Positions 53,153 through 63,635 of a stretch of DNA of 64,000 bases are shown here, in pieces. The DNA is from JACVRW01 sp963757815 (GTDB lineage: Bacteria > Actinomycetota > Thermoleophilia > Solirubrobacterales > Thermoleophilaceae). Every line of letters begins with the position of its first letter. Positions within the stretch are counted from its first letter, which is position 1. A program made the position numbers and the translations under genes. The notes beneath the pieces are model-generated. The model worked only from the letters and a program-made list of their open reading frames with translations, ran no database searches and was not told where the DNA came from. The stretch spans positions 124,001 through 188,000 of the forward strand of contig CAVWSN010000018.1 of NCBI GenBank assembly GCA_963757815.1. The letters are read 5' to 3'.

Positions 53153-53916
53153 GGGTCGTGTTCATGGCCAAGTGCAAGCGCTCGGCGGCGCGGGCGCTCG
53201 ACTGGCTCGTGGCGCAGGGCTGCGAGGTCGTGGCGGTGGTGGCCTCCGATCCGGACCGCTGGACGCACCCCGAGCAGCGCGTCGACCTCGTGGCCCAGCG
53301 GCACGGCCTGCCGCTGGTCGACGACACCGATCTGTACGCGGACCCACCCGCGAATGTCGACGTGGTGATCTCGTTCCTGTTCTGGAAGCTGATCCGGGAG
53401 CCGCTCGTGTCGCTCGGGCGCATCGGCTGCCTCAACTTCCATCCCGCGCCGCTCCCCGACCTTCGCGGCCTCGGCGGCTACAACGTGGCGATCCTCGAGG
53501 GCAGGGAAGCGTGGGGCGTGTCCTGTCACTTCGTCGACGAGAGCTTCGACACGGGCGATCTGGTGGAGGTCGAGCGCTTCCCCATCGATCCGGAGCGCGA
53601 GACGGCCTTCTCGCTCGACCTCGCGAGCCAGGGGCGCCTGCTCGGCCTCTTCGAGCGGGTGATGGCCCGCGCGCTGGCCGGCGAGGAGCTCCCGCGCACG
53701 CCGCAGGGGGAGGGCCGCTATGTGACCCGTGAGGAATTCGAGGAGCTTCGCCGCGTCCGCCCCGGCGACGATCTCGAGCGCAAGCTTCGCGCCTTCTGGT
53801 ACCCACCCCATGCGGGGGCGACGATCGAGGTGGACGGACGCGTGCTCACGCTCGTGGACGAGCACCTGCTCGCCGAGACCGCGGACGCCTACCGCGACGC
53901 CGGGCTGGTGCCATAA
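53149..53916 (+). CDS. formyltransferase-family protein (sugar N-formyltransferase-like)
   Basis: 255 residues from GTG 53149. The formyltransferase signature NFHPAPLPDLRGLGG and DESFDTGDLVEVERF are present; in this family an Asn-His-Asp set binds formyl-tetrahydrofolate and catalyses transfer, and here the His and Asp are visible. The C-terminal part (KLRAFWYPPHAGATIEVDGR) resembles WbkC-like or methionyl-tRNA formyltransferase C-domains. With its GT4 neighbour, N-formylation of an amino sugar is the best guess. Confidence 0.8.
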   Translation: MRVVFMAKCKRSAARALDWLVAQGCEVVAVVASDPDRWTHPEQRVDLVAQRHGLPLVDDTDLYADPPANVDVVISFLFWKLIREPLVSLGRIGCLNFHPAPLPDLRGLGGYNVAILEGREAWGVSCHFVDESFDTGDLVEVERFPIDPERETAFSLDLASQGRLLGLFERVMARALAGEELPRTPQGEGRYVTREEFEELRRVRPGDDLERKLRAFWYPPHAGATIEVDGRVLTLVDEHLLAETADAYRDAGLVP

Positions 53917-53920
53917 CGCG

Positions 53921-54970
53921 CTACGGCGCCCCCGTCGATCCGCGCACCAACAGCTCCGCAGGCAGCACGACTCGCCGCCGGGTGCGCCGGCCCGCCATGC
54001 GTGCCTCGAGCAGCTCGAAGCCGGTGGCGCCAAGCAGCTCGGCGTCCAGGGCCACCGTCGTGAGGGGCGGCTCGAGCGCGCGCGCAAAGTCCATGTCGTC
54101 GAAGCCGACGACGGACAGGTCGCTCGGTATGCGGAGCCCGCGCTCACGCGCCGCCATGTAGAGCCCCGCCGCGATCAGGTCGTCGTCGCAGAACACCGCC
54201 GTCGGCTGCTCGTCGAGGAGCGCGCCGGCGGCGACGCGCGCCGCTTCGATACCGATGGCGGTCAGCACGCGGGGCTGGGACTCGGGATCGAGACCGGCCG
54301 CGGTCAGGACCCGCCGGCGCGCTGCGGCGCGGAGGTGGAACGTCGGGGCGTCGAAGCTCGCCGCCAGGTGCCCTATGCGGCGGTGGCCGAGCTCCAGCAG
54401 GTGGCCGAAGGCGGCCGCCGCCCCCGCCTCGGCGTCGAAGCGCACCGACGGACGCCGCGGCTCCTCGGCCTCCATGACAACCACGTTCTCGTCGGGGCCG
54501 AGCGCCTCGGGCGCGCTGACCTCGAAGAGCAGGTAGCCGTCCACCGGACCGGCGCGGAGCGCCTCGAAGGACTGCTCCTGCCAGCGCCGGTCGTTGGCCG
54601 TGTCCACCAGCGCCACGGTGTACCCGGCGGCCTGGGCGGCTCGCTGGGCGCCGCGCAGAACGCGGCTGAAGAACGGATTCGTTATGTCCGGAACGAGGAG
54701 CGCGACCGCGCGCGAGCTGCCGAGGCGCAGGGCCTGCGCGGCGACGTTCGGGCGGTAGCCGAGCTCCCGCGCAACGCGCCGGACGTGCTCCTGAGTGGCC
54801 TCCGAGACCCGGCCACGGCCCTTGCCCGAGAACACGAGCGAGACCGTCGACTGGGACACGCCGGCGCGCTCGGCCACGTCGATGCTCGTCACGCGCTGTT
54901 GAGCGGAGCGTTCTATGGAGCGGAATGCAACCACGGGCCGACTCTTGGGGTTGACGGATCTGTAAGTCAT
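53921..54970 (-). CDS. LacI-family transcriptional regulator
   Basis: LacI helix-turn-helix VTSIDVAERAGVSQSTVSLVF and hinge helix (YRPNVAAQALRLGSS), then a periplasmic-binding-like sensor domain (ALLVPDITNPFFSRVLRGA, CDDDLIAAGLYMAARE, VVGFDDMDFARALEPPLTT). ATG 54970 gives 349 residues with a 26-residue N-terminal extension; GTG 54892 gives the family-normal N-terminus. ATG 54970 lies within a palindrome also covering the divergent gene start, so the longer form would be leaderless. Confidence 0.87.
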   Translation of the reverse strand: MTYRSVNPKSRPVVAFRSIERSAQQRVTSIDVAERAGVSQSTVSLVFSGKGRGRVSEATQEHVRRVARELGYRPNVAAQALRLGSSRAVALLVPDITNPFFSRVLRGAQRAAQAAGYTVALVDTANDRRWQEQSFEALRAGPVDGYLLFEVSAPEALGPDENVVVMEAEEPRRPSVRFDAEAGAAAAFGHLLELGHRRIGHLAASFDAPTFHLRAAARRRVLTAAGLDPESQPRVLTAIGIEAARVAAGALLDEQPTAVFCDDDLIAAGLYMAARERGLRIPSDLSVVGFDDMDFARALEPPLTTVALDAELLGATGFELLEARMAGRRTRRRVVLPAELLVRGSTGAP

Positions 54971-54979
54971 ACGTAGTAT
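54951..54979 (+). promoter_or_regulatory. sigma-70-type promoter for the small exported protein gene
   Basis: TTGACG (54951-54956), a 17-base spacer, and TAGTAT (54974-54979) make a near-consensus promoter. The expected start site (about 54986) lies a few bases before ATG 54991, giving a leaderless or nearly leaderless message. On the minus strand TAGCAT (54983-54978) is a matching -10 for the LacI gene. Confidence 0.65.
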
Positions 54980-54995
54980 GCTACATACGTATGAC
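54966..54995. promoter_or_regulatory. 30-bp inverted repeat operator spanning both divergent start codons
   Basis: GTCATACGTA (54966-54975) and TACGTATGAC (54986-54995) are perfect 10-bp arms around a 10-base spacer. The LacI ATG (54970) and the plus-strand ATG (54991) each lie inside an arm, in the same relative position. Probable LacI operator that shuts both promoters. Confidence 0.7.
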
Positions 54996-55347
54996 GGGAC
55001 TTGGAACATTCGTAGGTGCCCTGCTCGCCACCGGCGCCGTCGCGGCCGGCGGCGTGCTCGGCGACGACTCGCGCAGCCCGGCCGCAGCACCGACCGCGCT
55101 TGTGGTGGATGCCGCCGCTGCCCGCGACGGGCGCGAGCTGGTGAACGACCGGCTCGAGCACGCCGCCGCCGAGCTCAGGCTGCCTCGCAACGCCTCTGAG
55201 GCACGCACCAACGTGCGTTACTTCGACGCCCTCGGGTATCGCGTGGTCGTGGCGGGCCGGGACGCCGTCGGGGCAGCCGCCGCGACCGGGATCCCCGCCG
55301 TGCGGGCGGCCGGCCTGGCCGCTGCTCTGGAGGCCACCGAGCGCTGA
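54991..55347 (+). CDS. small exported or membrane-anchored protein, unknown
   Basis: 118 residues. The N-terminus (GTFVGALLATGAVAAGGVLG) is a signal peptide or single membrane helix; the remainder is Ala-rich with LEHAAAELRLPRNASEA and YFDALGYRVVVAGRDAVGAA. It lies divergently from LacI, under a strong promoter with a shared palindrome, so it may be the regulator's main target. No family was recognised. Confidence 0.6.
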   Translation: MTGLGTFVGALLATGAVAAGGVLGDDSRSPAAAPTALVVDAAAARDGRELVNDRLEHAAAELRLPRNASEARTNVRYFDALGYRVVVAGRDAVGAAAATGIPAVRAAGLAAALEATER

Positions 55348-55369
55348 GGCCGCGCGCTACGGTGGGATC

Positions 55370-55834
55370 GTGAGCGGCCATACCGTACGGCGCGCCGAGC
55401 TTGCCGACGCCGATGCCGTCGGCCGCCTGCTCCACGACTTCAACACCGAGTACGACGACATCACTCCCGGCCCGGACGCGCTCGCCGAACGTGTCCGCGA
55501 GCTGATCGCCTCCGGAGAGACGATCGTGCTTCTGACCGGCAGCGGCCCGGAGGGGCTGGCCGTCCTTCGCTTCCGGCCCGCGCTCTGGACGAGCGGCCTC
55601 GAGTGCTACCTCGCGGAGCTCTACGTGGTGCCTGACCGCCGCGGCCAGGGACTCGGCCGCGCGCTCATGGAGACGGCGCTCGCCGTGGCCCGCGAACAGG
55701 GGGCGGACTCCATGGATCTGGGCACCAGCGACGACGACGTGGCGGCCCGCGCGCTCTACGAGAGCCTCGGCTTCAGCAACCGCGAGGGCAAGCCTGACGG
55801 ACCTCTTAACTACTTCTACGAGCGGGAGCTCTAA
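55370..55834 (+). CDS. GNAT-family N-acetyltransferase
   Basis: 154 residues. Acetyl-CoA-binding loop VVPDRRGQGLGRALMETAL (Q/R-x-x-G-x-G/A type), followed by the C-terminal GTSDDDVAARALYESLGFS. Start GTG 55370. Substrate unknown. The stop is ten bases before the cyclase start, so the two may be co-transcribed. Confidence 0.87.
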   Translation: MSGHTVRRAELADADAVGRLLHDFNTEYDDITPGPDALAERVRELIASGETIVLLTGSGPEGLAVLRFRPALWTSGLECYLAELYVVPDRRGQGLGRALMETALAVAREQGADSMDLGTSDDDVAARALYESLGFSNREGKPDGPLNYFYEREL

Positions 55835-55843
55835 TCTCGAACG

Positions 55844-58564
55844 ATGAGCTGCCCGGCCTGCGGCACCGAGAACCCGCCCGGCGCTCACTTTTGCATGAAC
55901 TGTGGCGCCGACCTCGAGCGCCGCTGCCCCTCCTGCAACACGAAGGCGCCGCCCGAGGCACGCTTCTGCATGAACTGCGGGGCGTCGCTCGAACAGGAGG
56001 TCGCCCGCCGTCCTGAGCAGCCGCCGGAGGAGCGGCGCCAGGTGACCGTGCTGTTCGCCGATCTGTCCGGCTACACCGCCTTCGCGGAGCGCATGGATCC
56101 CGAGGCGGTCAAGTCGCTCGTCGACCGTGCCCTGATGCGGCTCGGCCGCGAGGTGGAGCGCTACGGCGGCACCGTCGACAAGTTCATCGGCGACAACGTC
56201 ATGGCGCTCTTCGGCGCGCCAATCGCGCACGAGGATGACGCCGAGCGCGCGGTCCGCGCCGGGCTAGGGATGCAGGACGCCATGGAGGAGGTCAACCAGG
56301 ACCTCCCCTCCAGCATCGAGTTCGACCTGCGCGTGGGGGTCAACACCGGCGAGGTCCTCGCCGGCGCCGTCGGAGCGACGTACACGGTGACGGGCGACAC
56401 GGTGAACGTGGCCTCACGCCTCCAGAGCGCGGCGCGCCCGGGCAGCGTGACCGTGGGCGAGCGCACCATGCGCGCCTCCGAGGGGGCCGTGCGCTACCGC
56501 ACGCTCGAGCCCCTCGAGCTCAAGGGCAAGGCCGCCCCGGTGCCGGCGTGGGAGGCGATCGGCCTGATCGCCGAGCAACCGGTGGGCCGCGTGGCCCCGG
56601 CGCGCGAGTCTCCGCTCATCGGCCGCCGCGAGGAGCTGACCGTGCTCGAGAGCCTTTACGAGCGCGTCCTCGAGGAGGGCACGCCGCAGCTCGTGACGCT
56701 TCTCGGCGAGGCCGGTGTCGGCAAGTCCCGCGTGCTGCGCGAGTTCGACCGCCGCCTTGCCGAGCACCCGTCGGCGCCAACAGTTCGCACCGGGCGCTGC
56801 CTCCCCTACGGAACCGGCATCGTCTTCTGGGCGCTGGGCGAGGTCATCCGGGCCGAGGCCTCGATCGTCGACTCGGATTCGGCAGACACGGCGTGGACGA
56901 AGCTGTCGGGCTACATCGCCGGGCTGCGGGGTGAGGAGGACCGCGAGGGCGCGGACCGCCAGGCGGCCCTGATCGGCCGTCTGCTCGGGGTGGAGGTGCC
57001 GCCGGAGCTCGTGCTCCGGGAGGAGGACCCGGAACGGGCGCGCGAGTCGTTCTTCTCGGCCCTGCGCTCCGGCATCGAGTCGATCGCCCGCCGGTGCCCG
57101 TTCGTGATCGCGTTCGAGGACATCCACTGGGCGGACGACGGCATGCTCGCCGCGATCGAGCACCTCGCACAGTGGGTCCGTGCTCCGCTCCTGCTCGTAT
57201 GCCTCGCGAGGGACGAGCTCCTCGACCGCCAGCCGAGCTGGGGCGGCGGCCGGCACTCGGCGACCCAGCTGGTTCTGAACCCGCTGAGCGAGGGTCAGGC
57301 GCGCGAGCTCGTGCAGGCCCTGCTGCCGTCAGGGCGCGAGATGGTCCCGGCGGTGGCCGAGCGCTCCGGCGGCAACCCGCTGTTCGCGGAGGAGATGGCG
57401 CGCCGGATCGCCGAGAAGGGCGGCACCGAAGGCGGTCAGCTACCTGACACCGTGCAGGGCGTGCTCGCGGCACGGCTCGACTCGCTGCGACCGTTCGAGC
57501 GCCGCCTCGTCCAGCAGGCGTCCGTCGTCGGGAGGACCTTCTGGGAGGGATCGCTGACCGCGCTCGCCCGCTCCGAGGGCCAGGATCTCGGCCGGGCGCT
57601 GGCCGACCTTCAGCAGAAGGACATCCTGGTGCCGACCATGGAGGCCCGCCTCGACGGAGAGCGAGAGCTCGCGTTCAAACACGTCCTGATCCGCGACGTG
57701 GCCTACGGGATGCTCCCCAAGGCGGTCCGCTCGCGAAAGCACTTCGAGGTCGGCACCTTCTTCGAGCAGCGGGCGGGCGACCGCACGGACGAGGTGGTCG
57801 CCCTTCTGGCGGACCACTATGGGCGCGCCGCTGCACTCGGCCGCGAGGGAGGCGTGCCCCGCGACGAGCTGGTCACGATGCGCCGCCAGGCCGTGCGCTT
57901 CCTCGAGGAGGCCGGCGACGCCGCGGCGCGGCTCTATTCGAACCGCGAGGCAGCCGAGCACTACCGCCACGCGCGCGACGTGGCCCGCCAGGACGGCGTC
58001 GTCGCCGGCGAGGGCGCCGCCGACGAGATGGAGACGATTGCCGTCCGCGTCGGCGAGAAGCTCGGCGACGTGTCGCTGCGGCTGGGGCGGGTCGACGAGG
58101 CGATCGCCGTCTGGGAGGAGTGCCTCGCGTGGCACCGCGGCCAGGAGGATCTCGAGCGGGTGGCCGATCTGCACCGCAAGATCGGCGCCGGCCTCTCGCA
58201 CAAGGGCGAGCGCAAGCCGGCCATCGAGCACTACCAGAAGGGCATCAACCTGCTCAAGGACGGCCCTCCCCGGCTCGAGCTGGTTCGCCTCTACGAGGAG
58301 GCCGCCTGGCTGTACCTGCATACGGGCGACAACATGCTCGCCATCTACGCGTCCGAGAAGGCGCTGCGGCTGGCCGAGAAGCTCGGCGAGACCCGCGCCG
58401 CGAGCCGCGCGCACGGGATCTTCGGGCGCGTGTTCGGCCGCATCGGGGACACCGAGAAGGCCCGCCAGAACCTGGAGCGCGCCGTGGAGCTGGCGCGCGG
58501 CTCGGATCACGGGGAGACGATCATCGCGCTTGTCCGCGCTCGGGCGCCAGCTCGAGATCTCTGA
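55844..58564 (+). CDS. class III adenylate cyclase-AAA ATPase-TPR regulator, frameshifted before its C-terminus
   Basis: 906 residues as written. Two zinc ribbons (CPACGTEN...CMNC and CPSCNTKA...CMNC, residues 3-46), a class III cyclase domain with metal Asp73 (LFADLSGY) and KFIGDNVMALFG, and the GDTVNVASRL transition-state motif, all intact. An ATPase of the LuxR/AfsR-MalT type follows (Walker A GEAGVGKSRV, Walker B FVIAFEDIHWAD), then TPR-like repeats (HYRHARDVARQ, AIEHYQKGINLL). An extra base near 58531-58533 ends the frame early. Probable cAMP-producing signalling protein with a regulatory ATPase. Confidence 0.87.
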   Translation: MSCPACGTENPPGAHFCMNCGADLERRCPSCNTKAPPEARFCMNCGASLEQEVARRPEQPPEERRQVTVLFADLSGYTAFAERMDPEAVKSLVDRALMRLGREVERYGGTVDKFIGDNVMALFGAPIAHEDDAERAVRAGLGMQDAMEEVNQDLPSSIEFDLRVGVNTGEVLAGAVGATYTVTGDTVNVASRLQSAARPGSVTVGERTMRASEGAVRYRTLEPLELKGKAAPVPAWEAIGLIAEQPVGRVAPARESPLIGRREELTVLESLYERVLEEGTPQLVTLLGEAGVGKSRVLREFDRRLAEHPSAPTVRTGRCLPYGTGIVFWALGEVIRAEASIVDSDSADTAWTKLSGYIAGLRGEEDREGADRQAALIGRLLGVEVPPELVLREEDPERARESFFSALRSGIESIARRCPFVIAFEDIHWADDGMLAAIEHLAQWVRAPLLLVCLARDELLDRQPSWGGGRHSATQLVLNPLSEGQARELVQALLPSGREMVPAVAERSGGNPLFAEEMARRIAEKGGTEGGQLPDTVQGVLAARLDSLRPFERRLVQQASVVGRTFWEGSLTALARSEGQDLGRALADLQQKDILVPTMEARLDGERELAFKHVLIRDVAYGMLPKAVRSRKHFEVGTFFEQRAGDRTDEVVALLADHYGRAAALGREGGVPRDELVTMRRQAVRFLEEAGDAAARLYSNREAAEHYRHARDVARQDGVVAGEGAADEMETIAVRVGEKLGDVSLRLGRVDEAIAVWEECLAWHRGQEDLERVADLHRKIGAGLSHKGERKPAIEHYQKGINLLKDGPPRLELVRLYEEAAWLYLHTGDNMLAIYASEKALRLAEKLGETRAASRAHGIFGRVFGRIGDTEKARQNLERAVELARGSDHGETIIALVRARAPARDL

Positions 58565-59378
58565 GGCTGACGTGACCGGCGCCCGCGAGGCGTATGAGGA
58601 GGCCCTCCGGCTCGCCAAGCAGATGGGGATGCTTCCCGCGCAGGTCGAGCTGCACGCCTGGCTCGCCACGCTGGCCGTCTACAGCGCCGACTGGGAGAGC
58701 GTCGAGCGCTCGACGGAGGCGAGCGCCGAACTGGCCGAGCGCGAGGGGCTCGTGGGGAAGCTCTGCCTCCCGTACGTCCTGCGCGGCACCCTGCGCTGGC
58801 GCGAGGGCAGGATCGACGAGGCGACCGTCCTCTTCCATCGCGCGCTCGAGCTCGCCGAGCAGGTCGGTTGGTCCGAGCTCGCCTTCCAGGCGCTGATCGG
58901 CCTGGCGGCGGCGCTGCGCGACCAGGGGGACCTGGACGGCGCCGTCAACGCCCTCGACCAGGCGATCGAGGTGTGCGAGCGGGCCGGCCTGCTTGCGCAG
59001 TCGATCCAGGCGATGGGGATGCGGGCCGTGGTGCTCTCCCTGGCGCACCGCCCGCGCGCGGCGCGCGAGGCGGCTGCGCTCACGGCCCAGATGGCCGAGC
59101 GCCTCCACTATCCGCTCGGAACGGCGGCTGCGCTCGAGGCGCGCGGCGCGGCCTCCGAGGACCCCGTGGAGGGCGCGGAGCTGCTCGCCGAGGCCGAGGC
59201 GGCATGGGCCGCCCTCGACCGCCCGCTCGAGAGCAACCGCGCCCGGCTCCTGGCCGGTCAGCTACTGCTCGCCCACGACGGCGAGCGCGGCCGCGAGCTG
59301 CTCGAGTCCGCCGCCGCGGAGAGCGAGCGCCTGGGCGTGCCGCACCTGGCCGCGCTGGCGCGCGCGGCGGTGCGCTAG
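58532..59378 (+). pseudogene. displaced C-terminal TPR part of the cyclase gene
   Basis: After the frameshift the frame reads ALGRQLEISEADVTGAREAY and continues through about five further TPR-like helices (LRWREGRIDEATVLFHRALE, QALIGLAAALRDQGDLDGAV) to TAG 59376-59378. Removing one base near 58531 joins it to the cyclase-ATPase in a single ~1177-residue protein, normal for this architecture. Confidence 0.75.
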
Positions 59379-59381
59379 TCA

Positions 59382-60698
59382 TTAGGACCTGTCGGCCCCG
59401 GTCACGACGACCACGGTCGCGTCGCCCGCGAGGCCCTGGGTCGCCGCGTCGATCGGCTCCCGTTGGGCGATCTCGAGCCTGCGGGAGACCGCCGCGGCCT
59501 CACGCTCGTGCCCCGGCGAGAACAGAATCACCGACTCGGCGCGCTGCTGATCCGAGCTGTTCGCCACCGTTCCCACCTCGAAGCCCGCGGACTGCACCTC
59601 GTCGCTGACCCGCGCGGCGAGGCCGGGCACGGTCGTGCCGTTGAGAACCGCGACCGTGACGGTCGAGGGGTCGATGGCCGGCCGTCGCCTGCGCCGCTCG
59701 CCGTTCTGGCGCTCCTCGCCGCCGTTCTGCGCCGGCTGCTGCTGCGCCTGCGGGCCCTGGGGCGTTGTTGGCTCCTCGTCGTCCGAAAGCTGGGTGAGCG
59801 CCAACGCCGCTCCGGCCCCGAGAAGCAGGACACCGGCGACGGCGAGAAGGATGTTCCGGGTGCTCCCGAACAGGCGCTGGTGCCAGGGCTCGCGCGGGGG
59901 CGGGATGACCGCGGTCTGCTCCGGGGCGGGACGGCCGCCGGGCGCGGTTCGCTCACCCGCCGGCGGAGGCGGCGGGGCGGGTGGCCCGCCGGTGCGCGCT
60001 GCCGCGGCGGTGGCCGCTGCGGGACGCGGCGCGCCCGGCACCGGTGGAGCGGCGGGGCGGGCCGGCGACGCCGGCTCGGCGGCGGGGTTGGCAGGGGCAC
60101 CCTGGAGAGCCTGGGGGGCCGGCTGAGCGGCAGGCGCAGCCGGTTTCGGGGCCCCCGGCTGGGCGGCCGGCTTCGGGGCCCCCGGCTGGGCGGCCGGCTT
60201 CGGGGCTTCCGGCTGGCCCGACGGCTTCGGGGCCCCCGGACCGGGCGGCTTCGGCGCCGTGGTCGCGGGAGCGGTCCCACCAGGGGCCGCCTGGGGTCCG
60301 GAATCCCCGCCACCGCTCGCTGCGCCTGCCGACCCCGCGGCGGTGGCTGCTGCTGTGGCGGCCGCCGGCGCGGCTCCGGCCGCAGCCGGAATCGCCGGCG
60401 CGGGCGTGGCGCCGCCTCCGGCCGGCGCGGGCGCTGCTCCTCCAGCCGCAGGCGCGGCGGCGGTCCCGGCCGGCGTGGGCGCCGCCGCGGCCGGCTTCTG
60501 CTGCGGCTGCGCCACGACCCGCCCAGGGGTGGCCTGTGCAGGCGCCGCCTCGGCCTCGCGCTCGGGCGCCCGTCCGGCCCACTCGCGCAAACGCTTGACG
60601 TCCCGCGCCTGCGAGAAGTAGAGAACGGAGAGCACCGCGAGCCCGACGACGGAGGCGAGGCCGGCGTAGGCGCCGATGTCTTGAACTATCTCCGGCAA
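59382..60698 (-). CDS. LytR C-terminal-domain membrane protein with Ala/Pro-rich linker
   Basis: 438 residues. N-terminal helix (YAGLASVVGLAVLSVLYFSQ), a long Ala/Pro/Gly-rich region with KPAAQPGAP repeats, a second helix (NILLAVAGVLLLGAGAALAL) and a LytR_C domain (PSTVTVAVLNGTTVPGLAAR, VQSAGFEVGTVAN). LytR_C domains accompany LytR-CpsA-Psr proteins that attach glycopolymers to the wall, but the phosphotransferase domain itself is absent here. Convergent with the cyclase gene. Confidence 0.82.
   Translation of the reverse strand: MPEIVQDIGAYAGLASVVGLAVLSVLYFSQARDVKRLREWAGRAPEREAEAAPAQATPGRVVAQPQQKPAAAAPTPAGTAAAPAAGGAAPAPAGGGATPAPAIPAAAGAAPAAATAAATAAGSAGAASGGGDSGPQAAPGGTAPATTAPKPPGPGAPKPSGQPEAPKPAAQPGAPKPAAQPGAPKPAAPAAQPAPQALQGAPANPAAEPASPARPAAPPVPGAPRPAAATAAAARTGGPPAPPPPPAGERTAPGGRPAPEQTAVIPPPREPWHQRLFGSTRNILLAVAGVLLLGAGAALALTQLSDDEEPTTPQGPQAQQQPAQNGGEERQNGERRRRRPAIDPSTVTVAVLNGTTVPGLAARVSDEVQSAGFEVGTVANSSDQQRAESVILFSPGHEREAAAVSRRLEIAQREPIDAATQGLAGDATVVVVTGADRS
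60144..60206. repeat. 27-bp tandem repeat, about 2.3 copies
   Basis: Near-identical 27-base units at 60144-60170 and 60171-60197 plus a partial third unit encode the APKPAAQPG repeats of the LytR_C protein linker. Such linkers vary in length by slippage. Confidence 0.75.
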
Positions 60699-60737
60699 GA
60701 GTCCGAACTGTAGAACGGGCGGCGGGCGGCGCCGCGC

Positions 60738-62602
<1,865 letters not shown>

Positions 62603-62606
<4 letters not shown>

Positions 62607-63607
62607 GGCTGGGACGCTTGGAGCAGCAGTGTGACGAGTTGCCGGGGATCGCGCCGTACGCGCAACTCCCCATGCGCGGACCGCCGCTCCACCCGTATAT
62701 CCCGGGGATCGCCGAGCTTACGCAGGCGCCCGTCTCGAAGAAGCGCCTCGTCGACGGCCCCGAGACGCCCCTCGAACGTCGTGTAGACGGGGGTCCCGAG
62801 CGCGACGGCCTCGCGGTTCATGGTACCGCCGGCGGAGATGACGAGATCGGAGAACGCCACGAGGCTCTGCGCATCGACCGCCCGCTCCGGGATCGTGAAG
62901 CGCCCCAGCCGGGCGATCTCCTCGCGCTGCGTGGGCGTCCGCGGCAGCACCACCGTCTGCGCCTCCTCCGCGCCGAGGCGCTCCAGCACCTGCCCGAAGA
63001 GCGGGTTCTCGAAGCGGTGGTAGAGCGACACCTCCGGCGGCGTGCGCACCAGGACGAGCGGGCGCTCGCGCGTGAGCCCGAGCTCGTCCAGGACCGCCTC
63101 GTCGGGCTCGAAGTCGGCCAGGTAGTACTCCTCCTTCAGCCCCGCATAGCGGCGCAGCTTGCGTGGCGTGGCGCCGAAGCGGGCGAGCCGTTCGGGCGGG
63201 ATCGCCTCGGGGACCATCACGATCCGGCAGAGCCGGCAGTTGATCTGATGCTGGGCGTTGGCGAACTCGTAGTCGAACGCGGTCGCGCTCGGGATCCGCA
63301 GGAGCTTCGCGGCCACGCTGATGTCGTTGGAGCCGTGCCCGATGGCCACGTCGAAGCTGCGGCCGCGTGCCCAGCGCAGGAGCGCGGCGCTGCGCGACAC
63401 GAGGCCGAGCCCCTTGGACGCGAGCCGGCCGCCGCGGTGGTGCCCGACGGCCGTGTGGTCGATGCCGAAGCGCTCGCAGAGCTCGAGCGTCTGCGCGAAG
63501 TCCCGGGCGGTGACCTCGACCTCGTGCCCGTCCCCTCGCATGATCTCGATCAGCGGCCGCATCACGAGCACGTGCGGGCTGTTGGTCAGATCTACCCAGA
63601 TGCGCAC
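62603..63607 (-). CDS. DUF354 glycosyltransferase-like protein
   Basis: 334 residues of the DUF354 family: MRIWVDLTNSPHVLVMRPLI, DVAIGHGSNDISVAAKLL, FDYEFANAQHQINCRLC, VLVRTPPEVSLYHRFEN and VISAGGTMNREAVALGTPVY. The GT-B-like fold and CapD neighbour suggest a surface glycan role. Divergent from the DedA gene with 28 bases between starts. Confidence 0.85.
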
Positions 63608-63635
63608 GAGCGGGCCGCTACCCTACCTCGCCGTA

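Noticed and set aside
58532..59378. Separate TPR gene after the cyclase
   Set aside because: It has no start or ribosome site and continues the TPR array exactly when one base is removed, so it is the lost C-terminus.
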